From Mercenaria mercenaria (lineage: Eukaryota; Mollusca; Bivalvia; Venerida; Veneridae): a DNA stretch of 64,000 nucleotides. The stretch covers positions 60,331,501 through 60,395,500 of the forward strand of contig NC_069368.1 of the NCBI RefSeq assembly GCF_021730395.1, given 5' to 3'. The notes below the pieces were generated by a model, which saw nothing but the letters and a program-made list of their open reading frames with translations, was not told where the DNA came from and did not search any database. The translations under genes were made by a program, and so were the position numbers. Positions 44,546-56,539 of this stretch are shown here, one piece after another (position 1 is the stretch's first letter; each line of letters starts with the position of its first letter).

Positions 44546-45483
44546 TCTAGCTCGACTGTTTGAAGAATGATCTAGCTATTCTATTTACCCTGGCATCGGC
44601 ATCACACCTTTGTTAAAGTTTTGCATGCAAGTACATATGGCTATCATTTAAAGGCATATAGCTTTGATACTTAATTTTTCTTTTTCTAGGTTAATTACCA
44701 ACCTCACTGGGTCAATTCCCATAACTCTGAAATGTATTTTGCCCCCTTTTGGACTAAGAAAATCCTGGTTAAAGTTTTGCATGCAAGTTACTATCTCCAA
44801 AACTAATGCAGATATTGAAATGAAATTTCACATGGGTCTTAGGGGTTATAAAACTAGGTGATAGCATCAAGTCCCATAACTCTGACATTTTTGTCAAATT
44901 ATGCCCCCTTTTGGACATACAAAATCTTGGTTAAAGTTTTGTATGCAAGTACATATGGCTATCATTTAAAGGCATATGGCTTTGAAACTAATTTTTCTTT
45001 TTCTAGGTCAATTACTAACCTCACTGGGTCAAGTCCCATAACTCTGACATGTATTTTGCCCAAATTATGCCCCCTTTTGGTCTTAGAAAATTCTGTATAA
45101 AGTTTTGTGTGCAAGTTACTATCTGCAAAACAAATGCAGATATTAAATCGAAACATCAGGGCTATAAACTAGTTGATTGCATCAAGTCCTATAACTCGAC
45201 GTGATTTTGGCCAAATCATGTCCCCTTTTGAACTTAAAACTTCTGTTTAAAGTTTTGCATACAAGTTACCATCTCCAAAACTAATGCTGATACTAGATTG
45301 AAACTCTATAGATATTTTAACATTTAGGGTAATATTCCTGCTTCTGGGACAACGATTCAAATAGTAGAGCACTGTGTCACCTCAGTGCAAAAACTGGATA
45401 ACTTCAATGACATAAAGGACTTATTCACTTTTTGCGCTAAGGTGACGATATTTAGTCTGGCTGTCTTACGGACAGCTCTTGTT
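44546..45483 (+). mobile_element. Hairpin-ended element (AGCTCGACT type)
   Basis: It opens tttttctagctcgactgttt, has about four units of 175-190 bp (gtatgcaagtacatatggct, gtcccataactctgacat, aattatgcccccttttgg), and ends with GCTGTC TTAC GGACAGC TCTTGTT (45459-45483). Confidence 0.75.
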
Positions 45484-46427
45484 AAAAAAAGATATGACAA
45501 TTTGAATTTCCTGTAAAAAGGCAGGTTGTTTTTAGATCTTTAATGTTTTCTATGAAATTTAAACGCATAGTTCAACAATTTTGTTTTCCCCTTTGAATCT
45601 GTCATCAAAATTCTGAGATTTTTTGTACTAACTTGATGCAATTATAAATAAATAAAGGAATAATATGTAACAAAATAATGTTTTAATTAACTATTCAAAC
45701 AATGGGAATCATTTCATGAGGGCACAGTCTGAGTTGAGTATTCCACATGGCTTATAACCTATTGCCAGATTTTACTACAAAAATCAGTAAAAACTGAACA
45801 TTTGCAAAAATCAGGAAGTACTAGGGTTCCAGCTTCTCCTTTCATTACAAACTTGAAGCCTGCAATGAAACATAAAATTGGAATTTTGAAAAGTGACCAG
45901 TAGAAACTGGTATTTGAAAGCATAAACCGCTTCCATCATTAATGAACAAGGTGTTCAGTAGAGGAAAGAAACAAATGAACATTCCTGTCTTTCATCTCAC
46001 ACCAAGAAAAAAGCATTTTTAATTGTGTAAATATATTTGTAAGTTTTATTTGAAAATGCAGATGATTTGTCATGTTAACATTATTTTTCATATTTGTCAA
46101 AGGTCAATTTAATTCATTAAAAGTTGAATACTAGTGTTGGTATTGACTGTTTCTGTTAGTTATTTTTTCACTCTTACATGATGTTTAATCTGACAGAAGT
46201 CAGGGAAGATATTATACAATTATGGACTTGTTAGCTGTGGAGTATGATGTGATGTAAACCCCCAATAAATAGTACTGAACAAGGAAGTATCCATGGTAAG
46301 TATAATGTATTTACAGTGCATATCAGCTTATATTGCACAACTGTAAGTCTGTAACTTATTTATTATATGGAGAATATTGTATGAATTATGAACTTCTAGT
46401 TTTAGTAACTGTGCAAATTGAAAGATT
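45484..46427. other. Non-coding, no feature recognised
   Basis: AT-rich with no gene or repeat I can support. Confidence 0.4.
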
Positions 46428-46885
46428 TTTATACGCCCGTTTGAAAAATGGGCAGCCGGGCGGGTGGTGTCCAGAGACTTTTTCTTATCTTCTCCAAGCA
46501 TGGAGGGATTTTGATATATCTTTGCACAAATTTTCACTATCATAAGACATAACATGTGCAAGAACCAGGTCCCTAGGTCTAAGGTCATGGTCACACTTAG
46601 AGGCTAAAGGTCAGATATAAGAATGACTGGAGCATTTCTTCTTCATGCATGGAGGAATTCTGTTTTAACTTGGCACAGTTGTTCACCATCATGAGATGGA
46701 TTGTTGTGCGCAAGAACCAGGTCCCTAGGTCTAAGGTCAGGGTCACAGGTAGAGGTCAAAGGTCAGATACAAGAATGACTTTGTCAAGAGCATTTCTTCA
46801 TGCACGGAGGGATTTTGATGTAACTTGGCACAAATGTTCACTACCATCAGACGGAATGTCGTGCGCATGAATCAGGTCCCTAGTT
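46428..46885 (+). mobile_element. Hairpin-ended element (ATACGCCCG type), 3' end lost
   Basis: It opens GCCCGTTT GA AAAATGGGC, then about three units of roughly 155 bp (catggagggattttgatata, cttggcacaattgttcacca, aaccaggtccctaggtctaa). No terminal hairpin; it runs into the next repeat. Confidence 0.6.
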
Positions 46886-48625
46886 TCAGAATTACTTCCC
46901 TTTGTTGTTATTATAAATAGCTTTTATTGTAACTTTTTATAGGGAAAAATCGAGACTAATTTTCTGTGGTACAACATGCATGTTACATCCAATTTTTAAG
47001 CGTATTTTGACATATCCTTACCTGGTGAGGATTTATGTGTTAAGATTAACTTCCATTTGTTGTTACTATAAATAACTTATACTGTAACTTTAGCTCACCT
47101 GAGCACGAAGTGCTCAAAGGTGAGTTTTTGTGATCGCCCTGTGTCAGTTGTCCGTCATCCGTCGTCAACAATTTGACTGTTTACACTCTAGAGGTCACAA
47201 TTTTGGCCCAATCTTAATGAAACTTAGTCAGAATGTTACCCTCAATAAAATCTTGGACAAGATCGATATTGGGTCGTCTGGGGTCAAAAACTAGGTCACC
47301 AGGTCAGATCAAAGGAAAAACTTTTTAACACTCTAGAGGTCACAATTTTGGCCCAATCTTAATGAAACTTGGTCAGAATGTTACTCTCAATAAAATCTTG
47401 GAGGAGTTCGATATCGGGTCATCTGGGGTCAAAAACTAGGTCACCCGGTCAGATCAAAGGAAAAGCTTGTTAACACTCTAGAGGTCACAATTTTGGCCCA
47501 ATCTTACTGAAGCTTGGTCAGAATATTACTCTCAATAAAATCTTGGACGAGTTCGATATTGGGTCATCTGGGGTCAAAAACTAGGTCTCCAGATCAAATC
47601 AAATGAAAAGCTTGTTAACACTCTAGAGGTCATAATTTCGGCCCAATCTTAATGAAACTTGGTCAGAATATTACCCTCAATAAAATCTTGGACAAGTTCG
47701 ATATTGAGTCGTCTTGGGTCAAAAACTAGGTCACCAGGTCAAATCAAAGGAAAAGCTTAACACTCCAGAGGTCACAATTTTGGCCCAATTTTAATGAAAC
47801 TTGGTCAGAATGTTATCCTCAGTAAAATCTTGGACGAGTTCGATATTGGGTCATCTGGGGTCAAAAACTAGGTCACCTGGTCAAATCAAAAGAAAAGCTT
47901 TTTAACACTGTAGAGGCCACATTTAAGACTGTATCTTCATGAATATTAGTCAGAATGTTAATCTTGATGGTCTCAAGGTCCAGTTTGATTCTGGGTCATG
48001 TAGGATCAAAAACTAGGTCACCAGGTCAAATCAAAGGAAAAGCTAGTTAACACTGTAGAGGCCACACTTATGACTATATCTTAATGAAATTTGGTCAGAA
48101 TGTTGATCTTGGTGATCTATAGGTCAAGTTCAAATCTGGGTCAGGTGGGGTCAAATACTAGCTCACAAAATCAAATCAAAGGAAAAGCTTGTTAACACTC
48201 TAGAGGCCACATTTATGACTGTATCTTCATGAAACTTGGTTAGAATGTTAATTTTGATGATCTTTAGGTCAAGTTTGAATCTGGGTCATGTGGGGTCAAA
48301 AACTAGGGCACCAGGTCAGATCAAAGGAAAAGCTAGTTAACTCTAGAGATCACATTTATGACCATATCTTTATGAAACTTGGTCAATAGGTCAGGTGAAC
48401 GATACAGGGCCTTCATGGCCCTCTTGTTTTATAATTGATTGATGGGAAAACCAAGACCACTTATCTGTGGTATAACATAGATGTTACTTTCAAATTTTAG
48501 GTGTATTTTCAGGTATCTCTACCTGGCAAAAAGTTTTTTTGTGGACTTAGAAAAACAAAATACAGATTTCTTGTGGACTTACTTCCCTTTGTTGCTACTA
48601 TAAATAGCTAATTCTTGAAACTATT
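46886..48625 (+). repeat. Roughly 170-bp tandem repeat split by a hairpin-ended element
   Basis: Units (ttacttccctttgttgttac, tataaatagctt, ctgtggtacaacatgcatgt, atccttacctggtgaggat) lie at 46890-47088 and resume at 48430-48620. The break is exactly the element 47089-48429. Confidence 0.7.
47089..48429 (+). mobile_element. Hairpin-ended element with about eight 145-bp units
   Basis: It opens TTAGCTCACCTGAGCAC GAA GTGCTCAAAGGTGAG, then gtcagttgtccgtcatccgt. Units (ctctagaggtcacaattttg, cttggtcagaatgttactct, gtcaaaaactaggtcaccag) step 145 bp (47336, 47481, 47626). It ends GGGCC TTCAT GGCCC TCTTGTTT (about 48406-48428). Same family as 39098-41132 but a separate subfamily. Confidence 0.85.
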
Positions 48626-49640
48626 TAACCTGGTTGTTAGAACTGGATATGTCATTGTTTTGGCTTACTGTCTACCAAACGTTACATGACGGTGTTTATT
48701 GTGACATTCTGGAGCTTTCATTTTTTTTAACATGGCTTTTCTTGATTGCCACTTGGGCAACTTCACTGGTCAGGCTATTAAAATTCTGCGATAAACAACG
48801 GTTGATGCCTGGACTGGTAAGAGAGCATTAAACATCACTATGACATTGAATTACCACATGAAGTCTGGTTCTGTTGTACTCGGATAAATGAAGTTCAGTA
48901 TAATTTTTATCACAATATTTCAATGAGATTGTAAGAATGGAAAAAGTCAATGTCTTCTTGTATAGTTTGTCATCCAATTTACCATGGTTCATCATTCAGA
49001 CAATAAGATATTTAAACAATTGGGCTCACACCCTCTTGGTTCAGTTCCTGTCCATCTGAATTCTGAACAGTGATAAATAAGGCGGCAACCTACTGGAAGG
49101 CCTTGATTATTTGATATGTAACAACATTTATTGAGAGTATGAAATTGATTGGCTATTTATAGACACCATGCAATACTGAAGTAAAACTAAACAATAGAGC
49201 CATTATTCTGGCTATAAACACAATTAATTTATTTATTGTTCAGATGATAAAATTGTATTATGGTAAATATTTGCAGTATATTATAACAGTTACTGTATGT
49301 CATATTTACAAGTATAGTTCATATTTAGCAAGAATAGGTGTATAGATTGTACGTCCAGTGGGATAGTCACATCACGATGGACATCCAACAGATCACATTT
49401 TTCTCTACAGAAAGAAATTTCGATAAGGGATTAGGTTTAAAGAACAAAGAACTGAACGTTAATCAAGAATGTTTACTTCTCTAATCTACGTACAGTATTT
49501 TAAGATAAAGTAATTCATTGTTCACAATAAGCGCTGTTCGTAAAACAGCGTGCTGCGCTATTCGGCGATTTGACAGTAAAATGAATTTATGTCTCAATAA
49601 GAGACCTACTTTAAAAGGAAGGTACACCAAGATACAAAAA
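48626..49640. other. Non-coding, no feature recognised
   Basis: No gene or repeat supported. A short frame (48634-48831) is hydrophobic but has no family likeness. Confidence 0.35.
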
Positions 49641-50401
49641 AGACCCTACTAATCAGAGAGGTTAAAGTTGTGTTCAGAAAAAGAAGTCTGTCAACAAATT
49701 TAAGTATGAAAGGGGCATAATTTTGTCAAAAATACAAATCAGAGTTATGGGAATTGTTACCACACATGCAGATGATAATGATGATAAATATACATATTTT
49801 TAGTTTCAAGTCATTATCCTATATTGTACTAGTTATAACCTGAAAGTGAAAATTGCCAAAAAACTAAGAAAGAAAGGGGCATTAATCTGTCAAAAATATA
49901 ATTAGAGTCATGGGGATTGTAACCACACATGCAGATGATGATAATAAAGAAATATTTTTCATTCAAAGTCATTATCTTTTAAAGTACCAAAGATAAGTCT
50001 ATAAACAAAGCTTTCAGAAAAAAATTAACATGAAAACAATTACTGGTATAATGGGCCCAGCCCCTGTACATACTTTGTTTGTATGCTGGACAATGTTTAT
50101 GTGAAGTTACAGTAAGATATAAGCAATAGTAACAAAGGTATGACAGAAAAACAAAGGTTGCCGAAAAACTTGAACATTAAAGGTAACTTAAGTATAACAT
50201 TTTGGTGACCTTGACCTTGAGTATAATGGGCCCAGCCCCTGCACATACTGTGTTTGCATGCTGAACAATGTTAATGTGAAGTTACAGTAAGATATAATCA
50301 ATAGTAACAGAGGTTGCTGAAAATCTTTAACCGAGAAAGCTCGCGCCTCAGGCTGGGCGAGTAGAATAACACCCCTATTCACCAAATAGTGGAGCTAAAA
50401 A
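49641..50401 (-). mobile_element. Hairpin-ended element, minus strand
   Basis: The minus-strand start at 50401 reads tttttagctccactatttgg then tgaatag (CTATT TGGTG AATAG hairpin). The body has two near-identical 94-bp pieces 172 bp apart (50049 and 50221; tataatgggcccagcccctg) and two units of aaaggggcataattttgtca type. The 3' end near 49641 is not sharp. Confidence 0.55.
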
Positions 50402-51005
50402 TGAAACAATATTAATCATGAAGTTTATTTCATTTAAACTTTTTCACAGTTAGAAAGGACTTCCCACATTAATCCAGTAATTGTTGATAAATATATAATT
50501 TACTTGATATGTTTGAGTATTTGTAAGAACCACACAGACATAAAATAAAAAGTTTCAGAAATCCATAAACAACATGTTTAAAAATTATTCTAACATGACC
50601 AGCTAATAACCTACATACTAGAGAAGTTAGAGCAAAATCTATCTTGGGTTTTTCTACAATAAACTGACTTTTAACTACGCTGCGCACGCACCGTGTTTTG
50701 GCTAAATGTTGTATTGTAGCATGCAGTTTACTTTACGTTTGATTAACTAACTTGTAAAGTTTGATGACTGTATGACAAATAGTTTTGAGACAGGTTGGCC
50801 AAAAGAGAGATGAACATACTGTCCAAAGTATGTACAAAGAAGGGCAACTCTAACTGCCCCTCCTGTTTCCTGCAATATTTGGGGTGCACAGAAAGTAAAC
50901 ACAATAAAATTGGTAAAAGAAACTGTACTGCATAATGTGGTTTTGGCAATTTTGCGGACTAATATGTTGTATACATACACATTTTAACAATAATTTAACA
51001 TATAT

Positions 51006-51700
51006 TAAGAGGGCAATAATGGCCCTGTATCGCTCACCTGAGTACCATTGCTCAAAATGATATGATCAAGTTTTGACATAGAGCACATAGGCATACACAT
51101 TAAATATCATCAGGATAAACATTTTCTTGTAACAGCCCCTTTTGACCTAGTCCGGGCCAATTTTCATACCAAGTTTGAGGGTCCTAGGCTCAAATGGTGC
51201 GTTTTTGTACCAACATGACTATTCTTTACCCTGGAAGACTTAAATAACATTTAAAACCAATCTCATTAGATGCTGCTGAGATATATTCATTTATTTAAAA
51301 TAAAGGGAGGTAATTTGTCATAAATTCAGTCAAAAGTTATCTACCCTGATTGTCCGAGTCCATCTGATGGAACAAATGACATTTCAAATCATTTGACATA
51401 CTCAGTCCATAGCTATCTACCCTGATTGCCTCAGTCCAACTAAAGACAATAATGAAATTTCAAATGAGTTCTATAAATATTTACCGAGATAAATCCATTT
51501 TTATTAAAATCATGGGAGGTAATCATGCATTGGTATATGCATGTAGAAGATTCAGAGTACAAGCCTATACAACAATATATTAGTAAAGTATTCATATCGA
51601 GAAATGTTCAATCAAGAGTTATCTAATATGACTATTTCTTACCATGGAAGACAAAAATAACGTTTCAGACATACTGAGAAATTTTCCTCACTTATCAGGG
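51006..51700 (-). mobile_element. Hairpin-ended element, minus strand, with 3' tip
   Basis: The plus strand starts aagagggcaataatggccct then gtatcgctcacctgag, the reverse of the usual caggtgagc-hairpin-CTCTT end. It then has units of about 120 bp (agggaggtaatttgtcataa, gttatctaccctgattgtcc, gacaataatgaaatttcaaa). The same units flank the YR retroelement at 54.69 and 60.4 kb. Confidence 0.6.
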
Positions 51701-54688
51701 GAAGGAAGTGTGCAAAAACTACGATTAAGTCAGTTTCTCTGTTAGCGTATTCTCCCCTTAGCGCTTTGATAACTCTTATCTCAAACAGTGATCAAGTAAC
51801 AAGACATCATCTCTTACATGCTTGATTGTCTATATACATTCAATTAATATAAATGAACAGCATTCTTCATTCGGAATGTGAATGTTGTGACTGATGTTTT
51901 TCTTTAAACAAAATATTTTAGCAATTTATTTTCTGTGCTTTGCACGAAACAATGGATACTTTTTCGCACCTAATACGCAAGTGTTTCATTAGAAATTTAT
52001 TCGATTTATAGTTTTATAGATATCCGATCTGAAATTTTAATCCAACAAAAGTAGTTAAAGTGTACGAGAGGAAAACATTTCAATACAAGATAGTGATATG
52101 TTTTGTGATAGTATTTATTATCAGATCAGAAATCAGATTTTTTAAAAATAATTGATGTATTCTTCAGACTGAATAACAAGCGGATAGATCTATCAAGTTT
52201 ACCAAATCTATTCAATAATTTCATTGCAAATCTTTTAATAATATCATGTATTGGTACTCAAACAATTCAAAGTATACATGTGTATGATGTATGGATGAAT
52301 GGCTATACCCTGTTTTAAATGTACGCATGCAGCTATGATAAAACATAGAGTTCTTATGAAATTTGATAATATTGAATTAGGTACATTATATACAATATCT
52401 GCACATCTGTTTATAATATATCATCTCCAACACCATTCCCCTTATTTTCAGAGTCCTTATCTTTGCATCATATTAACACACACTTATCAATAAGCATCAG
52501 TAGCTTTGCGGAGTAACTTTTGTAGTGATTCCTAGTGATTTCAGTCTTGTTTTAAGTTCTTCTGTGGTCATTTCACTGGCGGGTTTTTCATTTTCTTTTT
52601 CAAATTGCTTTAAAACTTAATTACTGACAAACTTTATGTTATGGACACACATTAGAATTGGCTGTTTTTAATGCTTTTTACGATGAAATATAAAATATAA
52701 TTCCTTGTGCTTGTATTTGTATCTATAGTTATATTATTGTATGAATGTTTGCCCGGTCCTGAAGATTTTAAACGACGTTTTATAGAACGGTTTTAAGTAC
52801 GTAGAAGAATGGTCACCATAGAGTTTTTCGTTGATAAATCATGATAAGTGTGACACGTTTTCCGTCTTTTACAGAACATATATATATATAATATAAAATG
52901 TCAGACAGATGACTCGAACACACTACCCTGCGGTCAGTGGCAAAACGCTTTGTCCGCATGATACATGATGGTATACAATTAGCATTTCAATAGTTATATC
53001 GTTGATTAGGTTCGGACACCGAAAATTTATTTACGAAAATATACGGAATATTCTTGAGTGCCAGGTCAATACTTACGGACAATACGTAATTATATTGTAT
53101 AGTTTAATTAGAGAATTATTTTCTTTCCTTGTTACTTATTATTTTTAATAAAGGGTAAAACGTGAACAAAATAATAAACCCTAAAATGTTGGCCCAAATG
53201 AACACAGGTGGTAATTATTAGTTGTCGATTCTCCATTCATTATGAAACACATGTGCATCTGTCCACTGTTAATTACATCTAATTAAGAGATAAACATCTT
53301 TTTGGCGTAAAACGGCACGCACTAGAAAACTGCTATCAAGTTTGTAATCTCACATTAATTCTTTGAAAGGCATTTAAGTTTAGTACTACATTGTCAAAAA
53401 TTATAGCCATTTAGATTTCGAAAAATGTAGGAACATTTCAACTCTTTCTTTGCGAGATTTTTTTACAATTGGTTATTCCATTTAATTATTGGAACATTTT
53501 ACAAGGTTCATATTAAAAAAAACCCCTACAAATCATAGCCAATATCTTGTCAATTTTCTTTTAATTCTAATTCACTGATACAATCCGCTACTTTGACATA
53601 AATCACGCATTTAAATTCAAATACTTATGTCATACATCGGTACGTGTCACGATGTTATACCTTTCATTCATACATGCCGTGATTCGGATGGCAACATACG
53701 TGTCCCTTTAGAATATAATTAACATAATTTAATTTCTGCGTACACTGATTTAAGGCATATGACCATAAAATTTATAATGCTAATATTTTGTCAATACAAT
53801 ACGCTGTCCCGTGCCACGATGATATACATGTATACAAGAAACAGGATGCTACCTGACCAAAATGACACTTTAAATTTAATAAATAAACTAATTTACTGAA
53901 ACACCCAGTCATTTTGTCAAAATAAGTCATAATAAATATATTGTATTATTATTTTGGTTATTACTGTAATGCAACTACAGAGCTGCTTTCACTTTAATTT
54001 TCGAATTTTTAAAAAACATATCTCAGTATTTTCAAAGGAAAATGCCACGAAAACTTTAAAAAGAAAAAAAAATTTTAAAAGAACATTTGTCAGACGGAAC
54101 GCACCTAAAAATCATGCTAAACTCTGTTAAATAATTATACAATCATGTATTCCTATTCCGACACGGCTCTATCGTAAAACTTAGCACGTTTTTGTCAATA
54201 TACAGAAAACGTTGAAACTCTGTTTTTAAACTAATTTAGAAGCAAGAAAGAAATAACTTATTTTATAATAAAATATAGATCTAGAATGCACATGGCGGAA
54301 ACTTTCTACATATATCAGGGATGGAAATTTAACTTTAATATTTCCATCAAAAATAATCAGTAAAAACAGGGTTATCGTGTAATTCTGCCAAATATATATA
54401 GGGAGTATATTGAATTTGAGAGACTTTTTTCAAACGAATTTAGAAGCAACCAAATATTGACTTATTTTGAAGAAAAAAATACCATCGTAAAGGTATTGAA
54501 TTGTTTTTTAAGGAACTATCAGGGATGGTATAATAGAATAAATAGAAATGTGTAATTTTTGACATTTTCTATGGTAAATGTATCATTTTCCTATATAAAT
54601 CAATGTAAGTTTAGGTATAGAATTTATCAGTTGCGCTGTCTGGTGGCTTATCAGAATATGTGCCGTAGATGTACTGATAAGATCGCCA
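51701..54688. other. AT-rich non-coding stretch
   Basis: No gene. A short (AT)n run lies at about 52880-52895. A minus-strand piece at 52985-52905 has a weak tRNA-like box B (gtgttcgagtc), too little to call. Confidence 0.4.
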
Positions 54689-54830
54689 AAGAGGAGAATT
54701 GTTCAACATGCCAATCTCATTAGAAGCTGCTAAGGTGTATTCATTTAGATAAAAAATAAAGGGAAGTAATTTGTCATAAATTCAGTCAATATGTATCTTC
54801 ACTGATTGTCCAAGTCCATCTGTTGACATA
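54689..54830 (-). mobile_element. Left piece of the repeat interrupted by the YR retroelement
   Basis: ccaatctcattagaagctgc, gggaagtaatttgtcataaa and gattgtccaagtccatct match units at 51258-51370. The run stops at gacata, about 54830, and equivalent units resume near 60404. Confidence 0.6.
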
Positions 54831-54984
54831 AGAGAGATTAATTTATTTTAAATATTAATCTAGTTTATTCTGGTGTTAATTTCTCGCTTAACTTGGGTTA
54901 GATATTTACCGGAAATTAGCGTTGCAAGACGCCGCGTAGTGTAACCATGGTAATTCTCGCGAGATCGTTCGTAACTTCGCCGAG

Positions 54985-55024
54985 TATAAAAGTCACGTGA
55001 CCGCCACGTTCTATCTTTCAGTCC
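54985..55024 (+). promoter_or_regulatory. TATA box and initiator-like site of the YR element
   Basis: TATAAAA at 54985-54991 is followed about 32 bp later by a TTCAGTCC initiator-like site (55017-55024), 63 bp before the gag-like ATG. GC-rich sequence with cgcgaga and tcacgtga surrounds it. Confidence 0.55.
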
Positions 55025-55086
55025 GCAAATTCAGCGTCGCACAACATTTAAAAATTCTAGAGTAAATTCAGTTAGCAGTTTTAAAC

Positions 55087-56508
55087 ATGCCAGGTCGTGG
55101 AAGGGGCGTGAAGAGAAGGGGCACGGATAAACGTGGCCCGACAACAAGGGCAGCCGAGGCTAAACGAGCAAGGCCGGCAATTGACGACGGCACAGGTCCG
55201 GACAGAGGTAGGCAAAATACACCAATTATTGATTTTGAACAGATAATTCGTGATTCTGAGGTTGTACATGGCATTCAAAGTAGAGAAACTCAAACTTTCA
55301 ATAACGATTTTGAGTCTAATAATTTATTTTCAAGTAGAAATAATCCCGACTCAGAACAGAACAACACTCAAGGTGAATGTCCGGTATTGACCGCGCAAAA
55401 CATGGACGTTGTAAACCAAAATGATGGCTCAAATTGTTATGCTAACGCTACCGACAATTATACAATGTTAGGTAGTAATGAACCGTTAGTGCATTTTAAC
55501 AATTCATTGAACTATGCAAATTCGTTTCCTCAAAATTATGACATGACACGCTTAGCGCAAGATGATATCGCTATTCATGTTCCCTCAAGCATAAAGCAGA
55601 AAATATGCGGGGGTGAATATATCAACATGGCATTACTTCTTAAGGGTGCGGTGGAACTTTCAGATTTTGCCTCGGGAAGTACTTTGCAGTTTTCTCATGA
55701 TGGTACAATTACTTGTCGGCCTAAAGAGTGTAAAGATGACATCGGAAATATCGAACGCTGGTCCGATGCTTTTATCATTTTTATGTCTGTCTATTTAACG
55801 GCATACCCAAACAAAGTTCACGAACTCCTTCAGTATTTCTATGTAATACGGGAATGCGCATCTCGTCATGGGGGAAAATTTTGGAAAATATATGACGAGC
55901 AATTTCGTCTGCGTCAAGCTAGCATGCCTTCGTCATGGGCTATCATTAATCATGAATTATGGTCGCGGTTAATGCCGTCCATATACGAGCCTACAAGGCA
56001 AAGCCAGATAAAGCAAAAGCCAGCAGACATATGTATTCCTTTTAATAAAGGCACGTGTAACTGGTCATACTGCAAGTTTCGGCACGCGTGTTACCATTGT
56101 GGCCGTTCACATAGCTTGATGAATTGTTTTACCGGTACAAACATAACAATAGAGAGACGTTCTCACTGCCAGAAAACACAGGGGGTAATTTTCAACAAAC
56201 TGGCCGAAAAAACCTTTTTCGAGGGCGTGGATTCTGGCGTGGTCGTGGATTCAACCAGTATCGGGGCTCAAGGGGTTCAAACAGAAAGTAATAACTTACC
56301 TTGCGATGATGTCCATTTTAAAGTAGCACATTCACCTATAAATATCCAATTTTTAGAAATTTGGCTTAGTAAGTACAAGTCGCATGATGCAAATATTTTA
56401 TTAAACGGTTTTAAGCACGGTTTCAGATTAAACTATTCGGGCCCGCGTCAAGCTCGTGTATCAAAAAACCTGAAGTCCGTAAAACAACAGCCTGAATTAG
56501 CACAATAA
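55087..56508 (+). CDS. Gag-like protein of the YR retroelement
   Basis: A 473-residue ORF, first in the element. The N-terminus is strongly basic (GRGRGVKRRGTDKR, then AKRARP), a likely nuclear or nucleic-acid binding tail. Residues about 165-300 form a compact region rich in aromatic residues that probably corresponds to the assembly part. A Cys/His region lies at about 316-347: CIPFNKGTCNWSYCKFRH (C-x7-C-x4-C-x3-H), then CYHCGRSHSLMNC (C-x2-C-x3-H-x4-C). This pairing is characteristic of gag-like proteins of YR retroelements. Expected role: packaging element RNA in a particle. Confidence 0.8.
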   Translation: MPGRGRGVKRRGTDKRGPTTRAAEAKRARPAIDDGTGPDRGRQNTPIIDFEQIIRDSEVVHGIQSRETQTFNNDFESNNLFSSRNNPDSEQNNTQGECPVLTAQNMDVVNQNDGSNCYANATDNYTMLGSNEPLVHFNNSLNYANSFPQNYDMTRLAQDDIAIHVPSSIKQKICGGEYINMALLLKGAVELSDFASGSTLQFSHDGTITCRPKECKDDIGNIERWSDAFIIFMSVYLTAYPNKVHELLQYFYVIRECASRHGGKFWKIYDEQFRLRQASMPSSWAIINHELWSRLMPSIYEPTRQSQIKQKPADICIPFNKGTCNWSYCKFRHACYHCGRSHSLMNCFTGTNITIERRSHCQKTQGVIFNKLAEKTFFEGVDSGVVVDSTSIGAQGVQTESNNLPCDDVHFKVAHSPINIQFLEIWLSKYKSHDANILLNGFKHGFRLNYSGPRQARVSKNLKSVKQQPELAQ

Positions 56509-56539
56509 AAAATACAAAAAGAGGTAGACGCAGGCCGAG

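Noticed and set aside
52905-52985. Possible tRNA gene on the minus strand
   Set aside because: Only a weak box B (gtgttcgagtc) is present; no matching acceptor stem or box A at the right spacing.
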